Origin: Shewanella litoralis
GTDB taxonomy: Bacteria > Pseudomonadota > Gammaproteobacteria > Enterobacterales > Shewanellaceae
Direction: 5' to 3'
NCBI RefSeq assembly: GCF_009828585.1
Contig: NZ_WSRZ01000018.1
Location: 1-64,000, forward strand
DNA: 64,000 nt
This document shows positions 1 through 9,089 of this stretch, in pieces. The stretch's first letter is position 1. The number at the start of each line of letters is the position of its first letter. The position numbers were made by a program, and so were the translations under genes. The notes under the pieces are model-generated. The model was not told the DNA's origin. It saw nothing but the letters and a program-made list of their open reading frames with translations, and searched no databases.

Positions 1-37
1 GGTCTTCGATAAGTTTCAAGTGTTCAAATAAGGACAT
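1..37 (-). CDS. ISAs1-family transposase, first 12 residues only (partial)
   Basis: Reading the minus strand from 37 gives MSLFEHLKLIED and then a codon starting with C before the window ends. This resembles the start of DDE transposases of the ISAs1 family, which commonly begin with a short segment ending in IEDPR. Such proteins cut and join the IS ends with a DDE catalytic triad, none of which is visible here. No strong ribosome binding site precedes the ATG. The call rests on 12 residues plus the IS-like junction about 90 bases upstream, so it is tentative. Confidence 0.5.
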   Translation of the reverse strand, partial: MSLFEHLKLIED

Positions 38-125
38 GGATTAGGTTCAGTAGATTAACATGCCTGATCAGATCATGCCGATACGAAAAAGTTCCCTACT
101 GTTAACAAAGTATGATCCCGCCCTG
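1..125 (-). mobile_element. Terminal part of an ISAs1-like insertion sequence, cut by the window edge
   Basis: On the minus strand the catalase homology stops abruptly and a new sequence begins with CAGGGCGGGATCATAC at position 125. Downstream, at 37, a new reading frame opens in the same direction and begins like an ISAs1-family transposase. The junction, the lost catalase C-terminus and the transposase start together indicate an IS end inserted in the catalase gene. The other IS end and any target duplication lie outside the window. The family is assigned from memory of typical N-termini, and the exact boundary (about 125) is inferred. Confidence 0.62.
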
Positions 126-1129
126 GGTGCCATTGCGACTTGTTCCGTTTCTTGGAAAAAGTTTGTTGGCATGCGGTTTAAGGTCATTGTTCCGACTTTG
201 GTTTCTTTAACCCCTAACCACATTTTGGTTGCATCAAGTGGGTTGTAATCAAAATCGTCTAGCTGTGAAGGGTCAAGAACCTTAATAAACAGATCCCATT
301 TAGGGAAGTTACCCTGATTAATTTGGGCATATAAATCACGCGTTAGATGTTGAAAATCTTGGCTTTGAATTTCTGCGACTTCTTTTGAGTCGAGGTTGTC
401 GACACCTTGCTGACTAACCCAATGAAATTTAACATATTTTACATCGCCAGCTTTATTAATCATTTTGTATGCATGTACGCCCCAACCATCCATTTTTCTT
501 AAACTTGCAGGTGTACCATAGTCACTATAAACCCAAGTTAACATGTGAGTTGAACCTGGTTCGTAAGAGAAAAAATCAAAGAGTCGGTTAGGATCTTGGA
601 TGTTATCAACAGGAGAGGGCTTTAATGAGTGCACCATGTCTGGAAACTTTATAGCGTCACGAATAAAGAATACCGGTAAATTGTTGCCTACCAAATCCCA
701 GTTACCCTGGTCTGTATAAAACTTGGTAGCAAAACCTCGTGGATCACGCAGTGTTTCAGGGCTGCCTTTTGAATGAATAACTGTTGAGAATCGAACAAAC
801 ACTTCCGTTTCTTTACCTGCTTGTGCAAACGGTGCAGCTATGGTTAAGTCTTCTAATCCTTTCGATGCCACAAATACTCCATGAGCGCCAGTTCCGCGAG
901 CATGAACAACACGCTCTGGAATACGTTCACGTGCAAAACGTTGTAGTTTTTGGATTAAATGCACATCCTCTAATAACACACTACCGTTTTCGCCTGCTGT
1001 CATTGAGTTTTGATTATCTCCAACCGCGGCGCCATTATCCTTGGTTAAGGTTGCTGCAGACGCAGGCAGTACCATGGTTAAGGCAAGTGCACTTACAGTT
1101 AATTTTAGGTTGTGGCTTGATAGATTCAT
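68..1129 (-). pseudogene. Exported monofunctional heme catalase, 3' end lost to IS insertion
   Basis: Heme catalase that would convert hydrogen peroxide to water and oxygen. From the ATG at 1129 (GAGG eight bases upstream, better than the in-frame start at 1159) it has a cleavable signal peptide (NLKLTVSALALTMVLPASA), so it was periplasmic. The catalase core is clear: the distal His in VVHARGTGAHG, RFSTV, RDPRGFATKFYT and GNNLPVFFIRDAIKFPD. Homology ends at EQVAMAP, and the last 19 or so residues are unrelated and read into the IS end. The part that should carry the proximal heme Tyr (the usual GRLFxYxDT segment) and the C-terminal domain is missing. At about 350 residues against the usual 480 or more, it is very unlikely to bind heme properly. 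Confidence 0.8.
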
Positions 1130-1424
1130 TGTGACCTCATTTGTGTTGTTTTTTGCCATTTGTAGTGGCTGTTTATTTGCAGATGAGTTTATGGACTATA
1201 TCAAAATAGGTAAAACCGATTAATTAGATGGCTCTAAACTTATAAATAGATTGTCGCAGGTTTGCTTGCACCATTTGTTAACATTCCTTGAGCCCATTCA
1301 TGCTTATCCCTGAACAATAATTTACCCAAAAATTGAAACAAATATTGAAAACTTACACAAAGTATTTACGCTATGCTATGTGCTTCTATGAAGATGTTAT
1401 GCTTTAAATATAAGGGGGCGCTGA

Positions 1425-2051
1425 GTGGTAAAATCTTTTGAAAAACAGTTTAATGCGTTTATTGGTACACAAATGCAACAAGATTTAGCCCATGATCTTA
1501 ATCATGTGTATCGTGTGGTAAACACCGCTAAAGCATTATGTTTGAGTGAAGGTGGTATGGTCGAAGTAGTGCTGCCAGCAGCTTATTTACACGATTGTTT
1601 CTCGTTTGCTAAAAATCATCCAGACCGAGCTCAAAGCTCACGTTATGCGGCAGATAAAGCCATCGCATTTTTACAGAGTATTAATTATCCAACTCAATTT
1701 TTACCTGCCATTCACCATGCGATAGTTGCGCATAGCTTTAGCGCCAATGTTGCGCCACAAAGTGTCGAAGCGAAAATTGTTCAAGATTCTGACAGGTTAG
1801 ATGCATTAGGGGCAATCGGTATTGCAAGGTGTCTTCAAGTCAGCACCAGCCTTGGTATGAGCTTATATGATGTTGATGATCCATTTTGTAAAAACAGACA
1901 AGCCAATGATCGTCTTTTTGCGATTGACCACTTTTACACAAAATTATTTAAGCTTGCTGACACCATGCACACCCCATCTGCAAAAATAGAAGCCAGCAAA
2001 AGAATTGAGTATATGAAAAGCTTTTTGGCTCAATTAAATACTGAGATTTAA
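1425..2051 (+). CDS. HD-domain phosphohydrolase (YedJ-like)
   Basis: Small cytoplasmic HD-superfamily protein of 208 residues, a metal-dependent phosphohydrolase by family. The metal-binding pattern is visible: His in AHDLNHVYRVV, the HD pair in AAYLHDCFSF, and the Asp in IVQDSDRLDALGAIGIAR. It starts at a GTG with a strong AAGGGGG ribosome binding site seven bases upstream. It converges on pabB with only about 20 bases between the stops. Its substrate cannot be read from the sequence; YedJ-type proteins are poorly characterised. Confidence 0.8.
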   Translation: MVKSFEKQFNAFIGTQMQQDLAHDLNHVYRVVNTAKALCLSEGGMVEVVLPAAYLHDCFSFAKNHPDRAQSSRYAADKAIAFLQSINYPTQFLPAIHHAIVAHSFSANVAPQSVEAKIVQDSDRLDALGAIGIARCLQVSTSLGMSLYDVDDPFCKNRQANDRLFAIDHFYTKLFKLADTMHTPSAKIEASKRIEYMKSFLAQLNTEI

Positions 2052-2073
2052 CGACCTAGTAAATATCAGCGTA

Positions 2074-3510
2074 TTATTGTTTGTTAAGATTTTCTAACAA
2101 GGGCAAGATTTTACTGACTTTATCAAAGCTTTCTTGATATTCCGCTTTCGCATCAGAATCCGCCACAATACCGCCGCCGGCCCAACAATAAATGCGGTTT
2201 TGCTCGGTCACTAAGGTGCGAATGGTAATGCTGGTGTCCATATTACCGTCCTGGCTGATATAACCAATACTGCCGCAATAAAGATTACGTCTTGATGGTT
2301 CTAACTCTTCAATAATTTGCATGGCGCGTATTTTGGGCGCGCCAGTAATAGAACCGCCAGGAAAGGCGGCCTGGAGTAAATCAAAGGCATTATGATCGAC
2401 TGCCAGTGTAGCGGTAACTGTGCTCACTAAATGGTGCACCGCAGGAAAGCTTTCAATCGCGAATAATGTCGGCACTTTAACACTGCCAGGCGCTGCAACT
2501 TTACCTATATCGTTACGCAGTAAATCCACAATCATGACATTTTCAGCGCGGTCTTTTTCAGATGTACTCAATGTATCGGCGGCAAGTTGGTCAAGAACGG
2601 GGTCAAGACTGCGTGGCAAGGTGCCTTTGATGGGCTTTGTTTCAATATGTTTTTGTTGTAACCGTATAAAGCGCTCTGGCGATATCGATAACACACAATG
2701 CTCGGGTAAACGCATAAATGCTGAAAAGGGCGACTGGTTAGCATGCGACAATGCACAATAAGCCTGCCATTCGTCACCTTGATAATGTGCTTCAAAACGC
2801 TGAGTTAAATTGATTTGATAGCAATCACCGCTGAGTAAATACTCATGTACCTGAGCAAATTTTTGCTGGTATTGCTGCTCAGTGAGTTGATTTTGCCATG
2901 TTGAGGTTAAGGTAAATTTTTGTCTGGCCGCATGAGACGGTTTCTTGATGTTAGACTGAGAACTTATTTTTGATTGAATTAAATTCACTTCAGTTTCAAG
3001 CGCAGCCTTTCCGCCGTAATGATAAGCATACCAGCATTTATCTTGATAGCTGTAAAGCAAGCAAAAATCGTAAAAACCAATATTCATCTCTTGTAGGTGA
3101 ATATCTTTGTCGGCTGTTTGTGGCAGTTTTTCAATACTGCGGCCTAAATCATAACTCCATGCGCCGACTGCACCGACACTAAATGAGTGTTCACATGCTT
3201 GTTGAGTGGGATAAAGCAAAGTGTGAATGCGGGCTAAGTTTTCAAGAGGCGACAGCGCAGCTGAAGGCGTAATATTAAGTAACCCTATATCGTGATGGAT
3301 AGGGGTAAATTGGCACAGGCCATCATCGCTGGTTAAGGTCGCAATAGGGTTAAAGGCAATAATGTCAAACTTCGCATCTGGGTGCGCGGCATTGGCGGAG
3401 TCGAGTAATATGGCCCAGGGGTTATCACTAAATAATGAAAACAGTTGTTTAGTGTCAATTTTCCAATCTAATTTTTGCCCATAGAGTGCGTTTTTTACCC
3501 GCGCAAACAT
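2074..3510 (-). CDS. pabB: Aminodeoxychorismate synthase component I
   Basis: Catalyses amination of chorismate to 4-amino-4-deoxychorismate in folate (p-aminobenzoate) synthesis, with the PabA glutaminase. The chorismate-binding half is complete: KPIKGTLPRS, DRAENVMIVDLLRNDIG, the HHLVSTV segment and PGGSITGAPKIRAM. Its 478 residues suit stand-alone PabB rather than TrpE, and no trp genes are nearby. Start chosen at 3510 with AAGGG eight bases upstream. PabA is not in the window. TrpE-type anthranilate synthase is the main alternative. Confidence 0.85.
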   Translation of the reverse strand: MFARVKNALYGQKLDWKIDTKQLFSLFSDNPWAILLDSANAAHPDAKFDIIAFNPIATLTSDDGLCQFTPIHHDIGLLNITPSAALSPLENLARIHTLLYPTQQACEHSFSVGAVGAWSYDLGRSIEKLPQTADKDIHLQEMNIGFYDFCLLYSYQDKCWYAYHYGGKAALETEVNLIQSKISSQSNIKKPSHAARQKFTLTSTWQNQLTEQQYQQKFAQVHEYLLSGDCYQINLTQRFEAHYQGDEWQAYCALSHANQSPFSAFMRLPEHCVLSISPERFIRLQQKHIETKPIKGTLPRSLDPVLDQLAADTLSTSEKDRAENVMIVDLLRNDIGKVAAPGSVKVPTLFAIESFPAVHHLVSTVTATLAVDHNAFDLLQAAFPGGSITGAPKIRAMQIIEELEPSRRNLYCGSIGYISQDGNMDTSITIRTLVTEQNRIYCWAGGGIVADSDAKAEYQESFDKVSKILPLLENLNKQ

Positions 3511-3708
3511 CGATTACCCTTATCTAAAAATGTGATGTAGCCCAAAAAGGATGGAAAGAGTATCATATTGGTCTAAATAGTTAACCTCGTTTGGTAGCCG
3601 TTTAATGACGCGTGATTGAGTCAGTTAATAATAACGAGATGGTTACCCAAACGTTTCTGTTGATAAAGATAATAATGTTAGGCCGCAATGGCTGCTGGAG
3701 CGCCCCAT

Positions 3709-5265
3709 ATGTCGAGCAATACCCCTACAACGATTTCTAATACTCCTGTTGTAATTAAACAGGCCGACTTTATTGAAAGTATTGCTGATTCACTGCAATA
3801 CATTTCTTACTATCACCCAAAAGATTTTGTTGATGCGATGTTCAATGCCTACAAGCGCGAACAAAGTGCTGCAGCTAAAGATGCGATTGCGCAAATCTTA
3901 ATTAACTCGCGCATGTCAGCAGAAGGCAAACGTCCGCTGTGTCAAGACACCGGTATTGTGACCACATTTGTTAAAATTGGTATGTCTGTACAGTGGGATA
4001 AAACAGACATGACAGTACAAGAAATGGTCGATGAAGGTGTACGCCGCGCTTATACCAATCCAGATAACCCACTGCGCGCATCGATTGTCGCCGATCCTGC
4101 TGGCTCGCGTAAAAATACTAAAGACAACACCCCGTCGGTGGTACACATTGACATGGTTGCCGGCAATCAAGTTGAAGTAATGATTGCAGCAAAAGGCGGC
4201 GGCTCAGAAAACAAATCTAAAATGGCGATGTTGAACCCGTCTGATGATATCGCTGCCTGGGTTGAAAAAACCTTACCGACAATGGGCGCGGGTTGGTGTC
4301 CACCAGGCATGCTCGGTATAGGTATTGGCGGCACGGCTGAAAAAGCCGCGGTAATGGCAAAAGAGTCATTAATGGATCCGGTTGATATTCACGAGTTAAT
4401 GGCGCGCGGCGCAGAAACAACTGAAGAGAAGTTACGTTTAGATATTTTTGAGCGCGCTAACAACCTAGGTATAGGTGCACAAGGGTTAGGTGGTTTAACC
4501 ACCGTGTTAGACATTAAAATCAAGTCAGCGCCAACTCATGCAGCCTCTAAACCTGTTGTGATGATCCCAAATTGTGCGGCAACCCGCCATGTGCATTTTC
4601 ATTTAGACGGTACAGGTCCAGTTGATTTAGCACCACCATCCTTATCTGATTGGCCTGAAATCACTCGTGAAGCGGGTGAGAACACTCACCGTGTTAACCT
4701 TGATAACATCACACAAGCTGAAATCGAAACCTGGAAGAGCGGTGATACCTTATTACTTAACGGTAAAATGTTAACCGGTCGCGATGCTGCGCATAAACGC
4801 ATTCAATCGCTATTAGATTCTGGCGAAGGTTTGCCTGAGGGTGTCGATTTTACCGGTAAGTTTATTTACTACGTCGGCCCAGTTGATCCTGTGCGTGAAG
4901 AAGTAGTTGGCCCAGCAGGCCCAACAACAGCAACCCGTATGGATAAATTCACCGACATGATGTTAGACAAAACAGGTCTAATGGGCATGATTGGTAAGTC
5001 TGAGCGTGGTCCTGAAACCGTAGCGTCAATTAAAAAGCACAAAGCTGTATATTTGATGGCAGTGGGCGGCGCGGCTTATTTAGTGTCTAAAGCGATTAAA
5101 AAAGCTCGTGTTGTGGCATTTGAAGACTTGGGAATGGAAGCCATTTACGAGTTTGAAGTTCAAGATATGCCAGTGACCGTTGCTGTAGATTCTAATGGCG
5201 TTAACGCTCATGAGACTGGCCCTGCAATATGGAAAGTGAATATTGCCAATAGCAAAGCCAAGTAA
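3709..5265 (+). CDS. Class I fumarate hydratase (iron-sulfur type)
   Basis: Reversible hydration of fumarate to malate in the citric acid cycle, by a [4Fe-4S] enzyme of the FumA/FumB type. Cluster cysteines are visible in RPLCQDTG and IPNCAATRH, and the C-terminal beta domain contains YYVGPVDPVREEVVGPAGPTTATRM. About 518 residues, normal for the class. Start: the ATG at 3709 has GGAG eight bases upstream, whereas the in-frame ATG at 3688 has a poor site. A hairpin terminator follows at 5330-5378. Confidence 0.92.
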   Translation: MSSNTPTTISNTPVVIKQADFIESIADSLQYISYYHPKDFVDAMFNAYKREQSAAAKDAIAQILINSRMSAEGKRPLCQDTGIVTTFVKIGMSVQWDKTDMTVQEMVDEGVRRAYTNPDNPLRASIVADPAGSRKNTKDNTPSVVHIDMVAGNQVEVMIAAKGGGSENKSKMAMLNPSDDIAAWVEKTLPTMGAGWCPPGMLGIGIGGTAEKAAVMAKESLMDPVDIHELMARGAETTEEKLRLDIFERANNLGIGAQGLGGLTTVLDIKIKSAPTHAASKPVVMIPNCAATRHVHFHLDGTGPVDLAPPSLSDWPEITREAGENTHRVNLDNITQAEIETWKSGDTLLLNGKMLTGRDAAHKRIQSLLDSGEGLPEGVDFTGKFIYYVGPVDPVREEVVGPAGPTTATRMDKFTDMMLDKTGLMGMIGKSERGPETVASIKKHKAVYLMAVGGAAYLVSKAIKKARVVAFEDLGMEAIYEFEVQDMPVTVAVDSNGVNAHETGPAIWKVNIANSKAK

Positions 5266-5329
5266 GCAATAGCAAGTTGCTTTAAAGCAGCGACAGTCTT
5301 GTTAAACAATAAGATGTCAATGTGATAAG

Positions 5330-5378
5330 ACGCTCAGGTTTACAGCTTTTTACAAAAGGCCTGTTGCCTGAGCGTTTT
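5330..5378 (+). terminator. Hairpin terminator after fumarase
   Basis: ACGCTCAGG (5330-5338) pairs with CCTGAGCGT (5367-5375), followed by a short T run. The loop is long (28 bases). Confidence 0.6.
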
Positions 5379-5468
5379 GCTTTCGCTAGTCTGCAATACA
5401 TATTGATATATTGAACCTAAATTAGGTTCAACATGACTTCTACCTAAAACAACTGAGACTCCATAACA

Positions 5469-7520
5469 ATGAAAAAGTCCTCTGTATTATTTGCACTGGT
5501 TGCCGCCGGAATGGCAACGTCAGCACTGGCAGCTGAGCCGACACCGTTTAATGTGCAACAATTAGTTAATTTGAATAAAGTGCATTCTGCCGCCGTATCA
5601 AATGACGGTAAAAACCTGGTTTATGGCGTTAAAGTCGTTGATGAAAAAGGCGAGGCCAGTTCAGATCTGTACTTGCTCGATTTGAGCAACAAAAACGCCA
5701 AACCTAAACAGCTAACAGCTGCAGCGGGTACTGAGCATGATGTGAGTTTTTCTGCCGACGGCCAGTCAATTTATTTCCTTGCCAGCCGCACGGGTAGCAG
5801 TCAGTTATATCAGTTAGCCCTCAATGGTGGCGAAGCCATCGCGGTCACGGATTTACCGTTAGATGTGAATGGTTATAAATTGTCGCAAGACGGTAAGCAA
5901 GTGGTCATGACCATGCGTGTGTTCCCTGAATGCAAAGATTTAGCTTGCTCTAAAGACAAGTTTACTGCCATTGATGAAAGCAAAACCTCTGGCCGTGAAT
6001 ATAAGCAATTAATGGTTCGTCACTGGGATACCTGGGAAGATCATGCCCGTAACCATTTATTTGTGGCGCAATTAAACGGTAAAAAAATTACCGAGCCCAC
6101 CAATGTTACCGCTAATCGCGATACAGAAACGCCACCAAAACCATTTTCTGGCATGGAAGAAGTAACCTTTACCCCCGACGGTAAATTTGTGGTGTATAGC
6201 GCTAAAGCGCCAAGTCGCGATCAAGCCTGGACCACTAACTACGATTTATGGCAAGTGCCTGTGGCAGGTGGAGAAACCATTAATTTAACCGAAGCCAACA
6301 CCGCATGGGACTCACAGCCAACGTTTTCAGCAGATGGTCGTTATTTGGCATACTTAGCCATGACCAAGCCAGGTTATGAAGCAGACCGCTACCGCATCAT
6401 GTTACGTGACAATGTTACAGGACAAGAAAAAGAAGTTGCGCCACTGTGGGATCGCAGTGCAAGTTCGCTTAATTTCAGTGCTGATGGCCGCACTTTATAT
6501 GTCACCGCGCAAGATGTGGGTCAAGTCACGATTTTTGAAGTGAACACTCAATTTGGTGATGTGCGTCCTATTTATAATCAAGGCAGCAATAGTTTAATCG
6601 CGGTCACTAACAACAAATTGATTTTCCAAAAGTCATCACTGGTTGAACCAGGCGATTTATACAGCGTGACGGCAGAAGGTGAGCAACTTACTAAGCTTAC
6701 AGATGTCAACAAAGACAAATTGGCCAATATTAAATTTGGCGAGTTTGAACAGTTCAACTTTAAAGGTTGGAATGATGAAACCGTACATGGTTACTGGATT
6801 AAACCGGCTAACTATGAAGAAGGTAAACAATACCCGATTGCGTATTTAGTACACGGTGGCCCACAAGGTTCATTTGGCAATGGATTCAGTGGTCGTTGGA
6901 ATGCCCAGCTTTGGGCTGGCGCAGGTTATGGCGTAGTGATGGTCGACTTCCACGGTTCTACTGGTTATGGCCAGGCGTTTACCGATTCAATTGGTAAAGA
7001 TTGGGGTGGCAAGCCACTTGAAGATCTTAAAAAGGGCATGGCGTCAGTCACTGCGCAGCAACCCTGGTTAGATGCCAACAATGCATGCGCATTAGGTGGC
7101 TCATACGGTGGATACATGATGAACTGGTTCCAGGGGCAATGGAACGATGGTTTCAAGTGTCTTGTTAACCATGCAGGTCTATTTGACATGCGTTCAATGT
7201 ACTACGTAACAGAGGAGCTATGGTTCCCTGAATATGAATTTGGCGGCTCGTACGACAAAAACAAAGAACTGTTTGAGAAGTTTAACCCAGTTAACTATGT
7301 TGAAAACTGGAAAACGCCAATGTTAGTCATTCACGGTGAAAAAGATTACCGCGTACCATACGGTCAAGGCCTGGCGGCATACACTTACATGCAACGTAAT
7401 GGCATTCCATCTGAGTTGTTAGTGTTCCCTGATGAAAATCACTGGATTTTAAACCAGGATAATCTGCAACAATGGTACAAAAATGTACTCGGTTGGATGG
7501 ATCGCTGGACGGCAAAATAG
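5469..7520 (+). CDS. Exported S9-family prolyl oligopeptidase-type serine peptidase
   Basis: Peptidase of the S9 (DPP/acylaminoacyl-peptidase) clan, probably periplasmic. It has a signal peptide (MKKSSVLFALVAAGMATSALA), a beta-propeller-like N-terminal half with repeated FSADGR-type blades, and a C-terminal alpha/beta hydrolase domain. The nucleophile is in GGSYGGYMMNW, the acid in HGEKDYRVPY and the catalytic His in DENHWI. 683 residues, full length. It likely degrades short peptides, as marine Alteromonadales carry several such enzymes. It is a single gene, with a terminator at 7581-7612. Confidence 0.9.
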   Translation: MKKSSVLFALVAAGMATSALAAEPTPFNVQQLVNLNKVHSAAVSNDGKNLVYGVKVVDEKGEASSDLYLLDLSNKNAKPKQLTAAAGTEHDVSFSADGQSIYFLASRTGSSQLYQLALNGGEAIAVTDLPLDVNGYKLSQDGKQVVMTMRVFPECKDLACSKDKFTAIDESKTSGREYKQLMVRHWDTWEDHARNHLFVAQLNGKKITEPTNVTANRDTETPPKPFSGMEEVTFTPDGKFVVYSAKAPSRDQAWTTNYDLWQVPVAGGETINLTEANTAWDSQPTFSADGRYLAYLAMTKPGYEADRYRIMLRDNVTGQEKEVAPLWDRSASSLNFSADGRTLYVTAQDVGQVTIFEVNTQFGDVRPIYNQGSNSLIAVTNNKLIFQKSSLVEPGDLYSVTAEGEQLTKLTDVNKDKLANIKFGEFEQFNFKGWNDETVHGYWIKPANYEEGKQYPIAYLVHGGPQGSFGNGFSGRWNAQLWAGAGYGVVMVDFHGSTGYGQAFTDSIGKDWGGKPLEDLKKGMASVTAQQPWLDANNACALGGSYGGYMMNWFQGQWNDGFKCLVNHAGLFDMRSMYYVTEELWFPEYEFGGSYDKNKELFEKFNPVNYVENWKTPMLVIHGEKDYRVPYGQGLAAYTYMQRNGIPSELLVFPDENHWILNQDNLQQWYKNVLGWMDRWTAK

Positions 7521-7580
7521 TCATTCGATGAAATGACGCAATACCGTTAATGTCAGTTACACGGTATGAATAAATCGATG

Positions 7581-7612
7581 AGAGATGCCACCTAAGGTGA
7601 CATCTCTTTTTT
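7581..7612 (+). terminator. Rho-independent terminator after S9 peptidase
   Basis: AGAGATGCCACC and GGTGACATCTCT form an 11-of-12-pair stem around a TAA loop, followed by six T. Confidence 0.85.
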
Positions 7613-7995
7613 ATGTCTGAGTTTACCTTAACGTTAGTATTTTTCATCATGGTTGTTTTATGTGCAACGCTGAGCAGTATTGTAAAAATACAGATTTAAA
7701 AATGGGATCTGCGACAATAATGCTACTTTGGATAAATATTCAACACTAATTGCACTTTAATGCCATGAAAATACAGTAGGCTAGATGATTATGAAATAAA
7801 ATTACGCCGTATCACATCATGGTAAATGTTTAGATATCGTCAAAAAGAAATTTCATCATTATTCGCATTAGCTTTTCTAAGCCAAAGTGGCATTAAAATA
7901 GCAAAAAATCTCATTATGTAAATCAACATGTTTCGGCTACATTAGCGCGCTCAGAAACGAGCTTCAAATCAGGTAATATCAAGAGGGTTTAGTCA
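7613..7995. other. Intergenic stretch without a recognisable gene
   Basis: AT-rich region between the S9 peptidase terminator and marC. I see no coding frame with gene-like content, no RNA gene and no repeat. The last 70 bases presumably carry the marC promoter and its AAGAGGG ribosome binding site (7981-7987). Confidence 0.5.
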
Positions 7996-8628
7996 GTGGA
8001 TTTTATGCTTTATATCAAGTTCTTTTTAGGACTGTTAGCGATTATCAATCCGGTCGGGTTATTGCCTGTATTTGTGAGTTTAACCAGCCATCAAACCGAA
8101 GTAGAGCGCCAGCATACCAATAGGGTCGCAAATTTTGCCGTAGTGGTGATTTTATTGGTGACCATGATCGCCGGTCAGCATATTTTGAGTATGTTTAGTA
8201 TCTCATTGTCAGCGTTTCGTATTGCTGGTGGCAGCTTGATTTGTATTATTGCGATGTCGATGTTGCAAGGTAAAATCAGTGAAGTAAAACGTAACCAGGA
8301 AGAGGACCGTGAATCTTCTGGTATGGAATCTGTTGCGGTAGTGCCTTTAGCATTACCATTAATGGCCGGCCCTGGCGCAATTAGTTCGGTAATTGTATTT
8401 GCGGCAGAGCATAACCAGGTGATCAACTTTATTGGTATGTTTTTAACTATTTTGACCCTAGGCATTGTCAGCTGGGCATTATTTCGCATGGCGCCAGTAT
8501 TGTTTAAGTTTTTAGGTAAAACCGGTATTAACGTCATTACCCGTTTAATGGGCCTGTTAATGTTGTCGTTAGGTATTGAAGTGATTTCAGCGGGTGTAAA
8601 AGGCTTATTTCCAACCTTAATTGGATAG
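7996..8628 (+). CDS. MarC-family integral membrane protein
   Basis: Small inner-membrane protein of the MarC/YhcE family, whose role is unresolved (an old link to antibiotic resistance was not sustained). 210 residues with about six hydrophobic helices, an early NPVGLLPVF segment and the LPLMAGPGAISSVIVF segment typical of the family. Start is a GTG with AAGAGGG eight bases upstream. It stands alone, upstream of a tRNA gene. Confidence 0.85.
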   Translation: MDFMLYIKFFLGLLAIINPVGLLPVFVSLTSHQTEVERQHTNRVANFAVVVILLVTMIAGQHILSMFSISLSAFRIAGGSLICIIAMSMLQGKISEVKRNQEEDRESSGMESVAVVPLALPLMAGPGAISSVIVFAAEHNQVINFIGMFLTILTLGIVSWALFRMAPVLFKFLGKTGINVITRLMGLLMLSLGIEVISAGVKGLFPTLIG

Positions 8629-8866
8629 ATTTTGCTTAAGTTGCCGAGCAATTGTGCAAACGCTTGATAGTGGGGTAATTTAGCTTGACCCGCTATCGGC
8701 ATTTGCGTAAAGTACCGCACGATTAACATCACAGCTGTTATTGAACGTTAAAACCTACGACACTGTGATAGTTTATTAAATATGCAAGGTTAGATTGATA
8801 ACGCGTATATTTTCTGAAAACGAATAAATGGTTTTGAATATGTCATATATTTGAATCCAACAAATT

Positions 8867-8956
8867 GGTGAGCTGGCTGAGTGGCTGAAGGCGCACGCCT
8901 GGAAAGTGTGTTTAGGTTTATCCCTAACGAGAGTTCGAATCTCTCGCTCACCGCCA
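8867..8956 (+). tRNA. tRNA-Ser (anticodon GGA)
   Basis: Acceptor arms GGTGAGC (8867-8873) and GCTCACC (8946-8952) pair perfectly, followed by discriminator G and encoded CCA. The anticodon loop CTGGAAA gives anticodon GGA, reading serine UCC/UCU. A long variable arm and the GTTCGAATC T loop are present. Ninety bases including CCA, normal for a class II tRNA. Confidence 0.97.
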
Positions 8957-8962
8957 AATATG

Positions 8963-8990
8963 AAAAAAGACGTCTTCGGACGTCTTTTTT
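8963..8990 (+). terminator. UUCG-tetraloop terminator of the tRNA-Ser gene
   Basis: Stem GACGTC/GACGTC closed by a TTCG tetraloop, flanked by six A and six T, immediately after the tRNA CCA end. A textbook intrinsic terminator. Confidence 0.93.
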
Positions 8991-9089
8991 CATTTCTGAC
9001 AAGATATAGTCACTCAAGTGTATTGACCTTTGAGTGAATGCTATACTGACCCCACGCTATTTTCTATCCTATTATTGAGTACTCATTTC

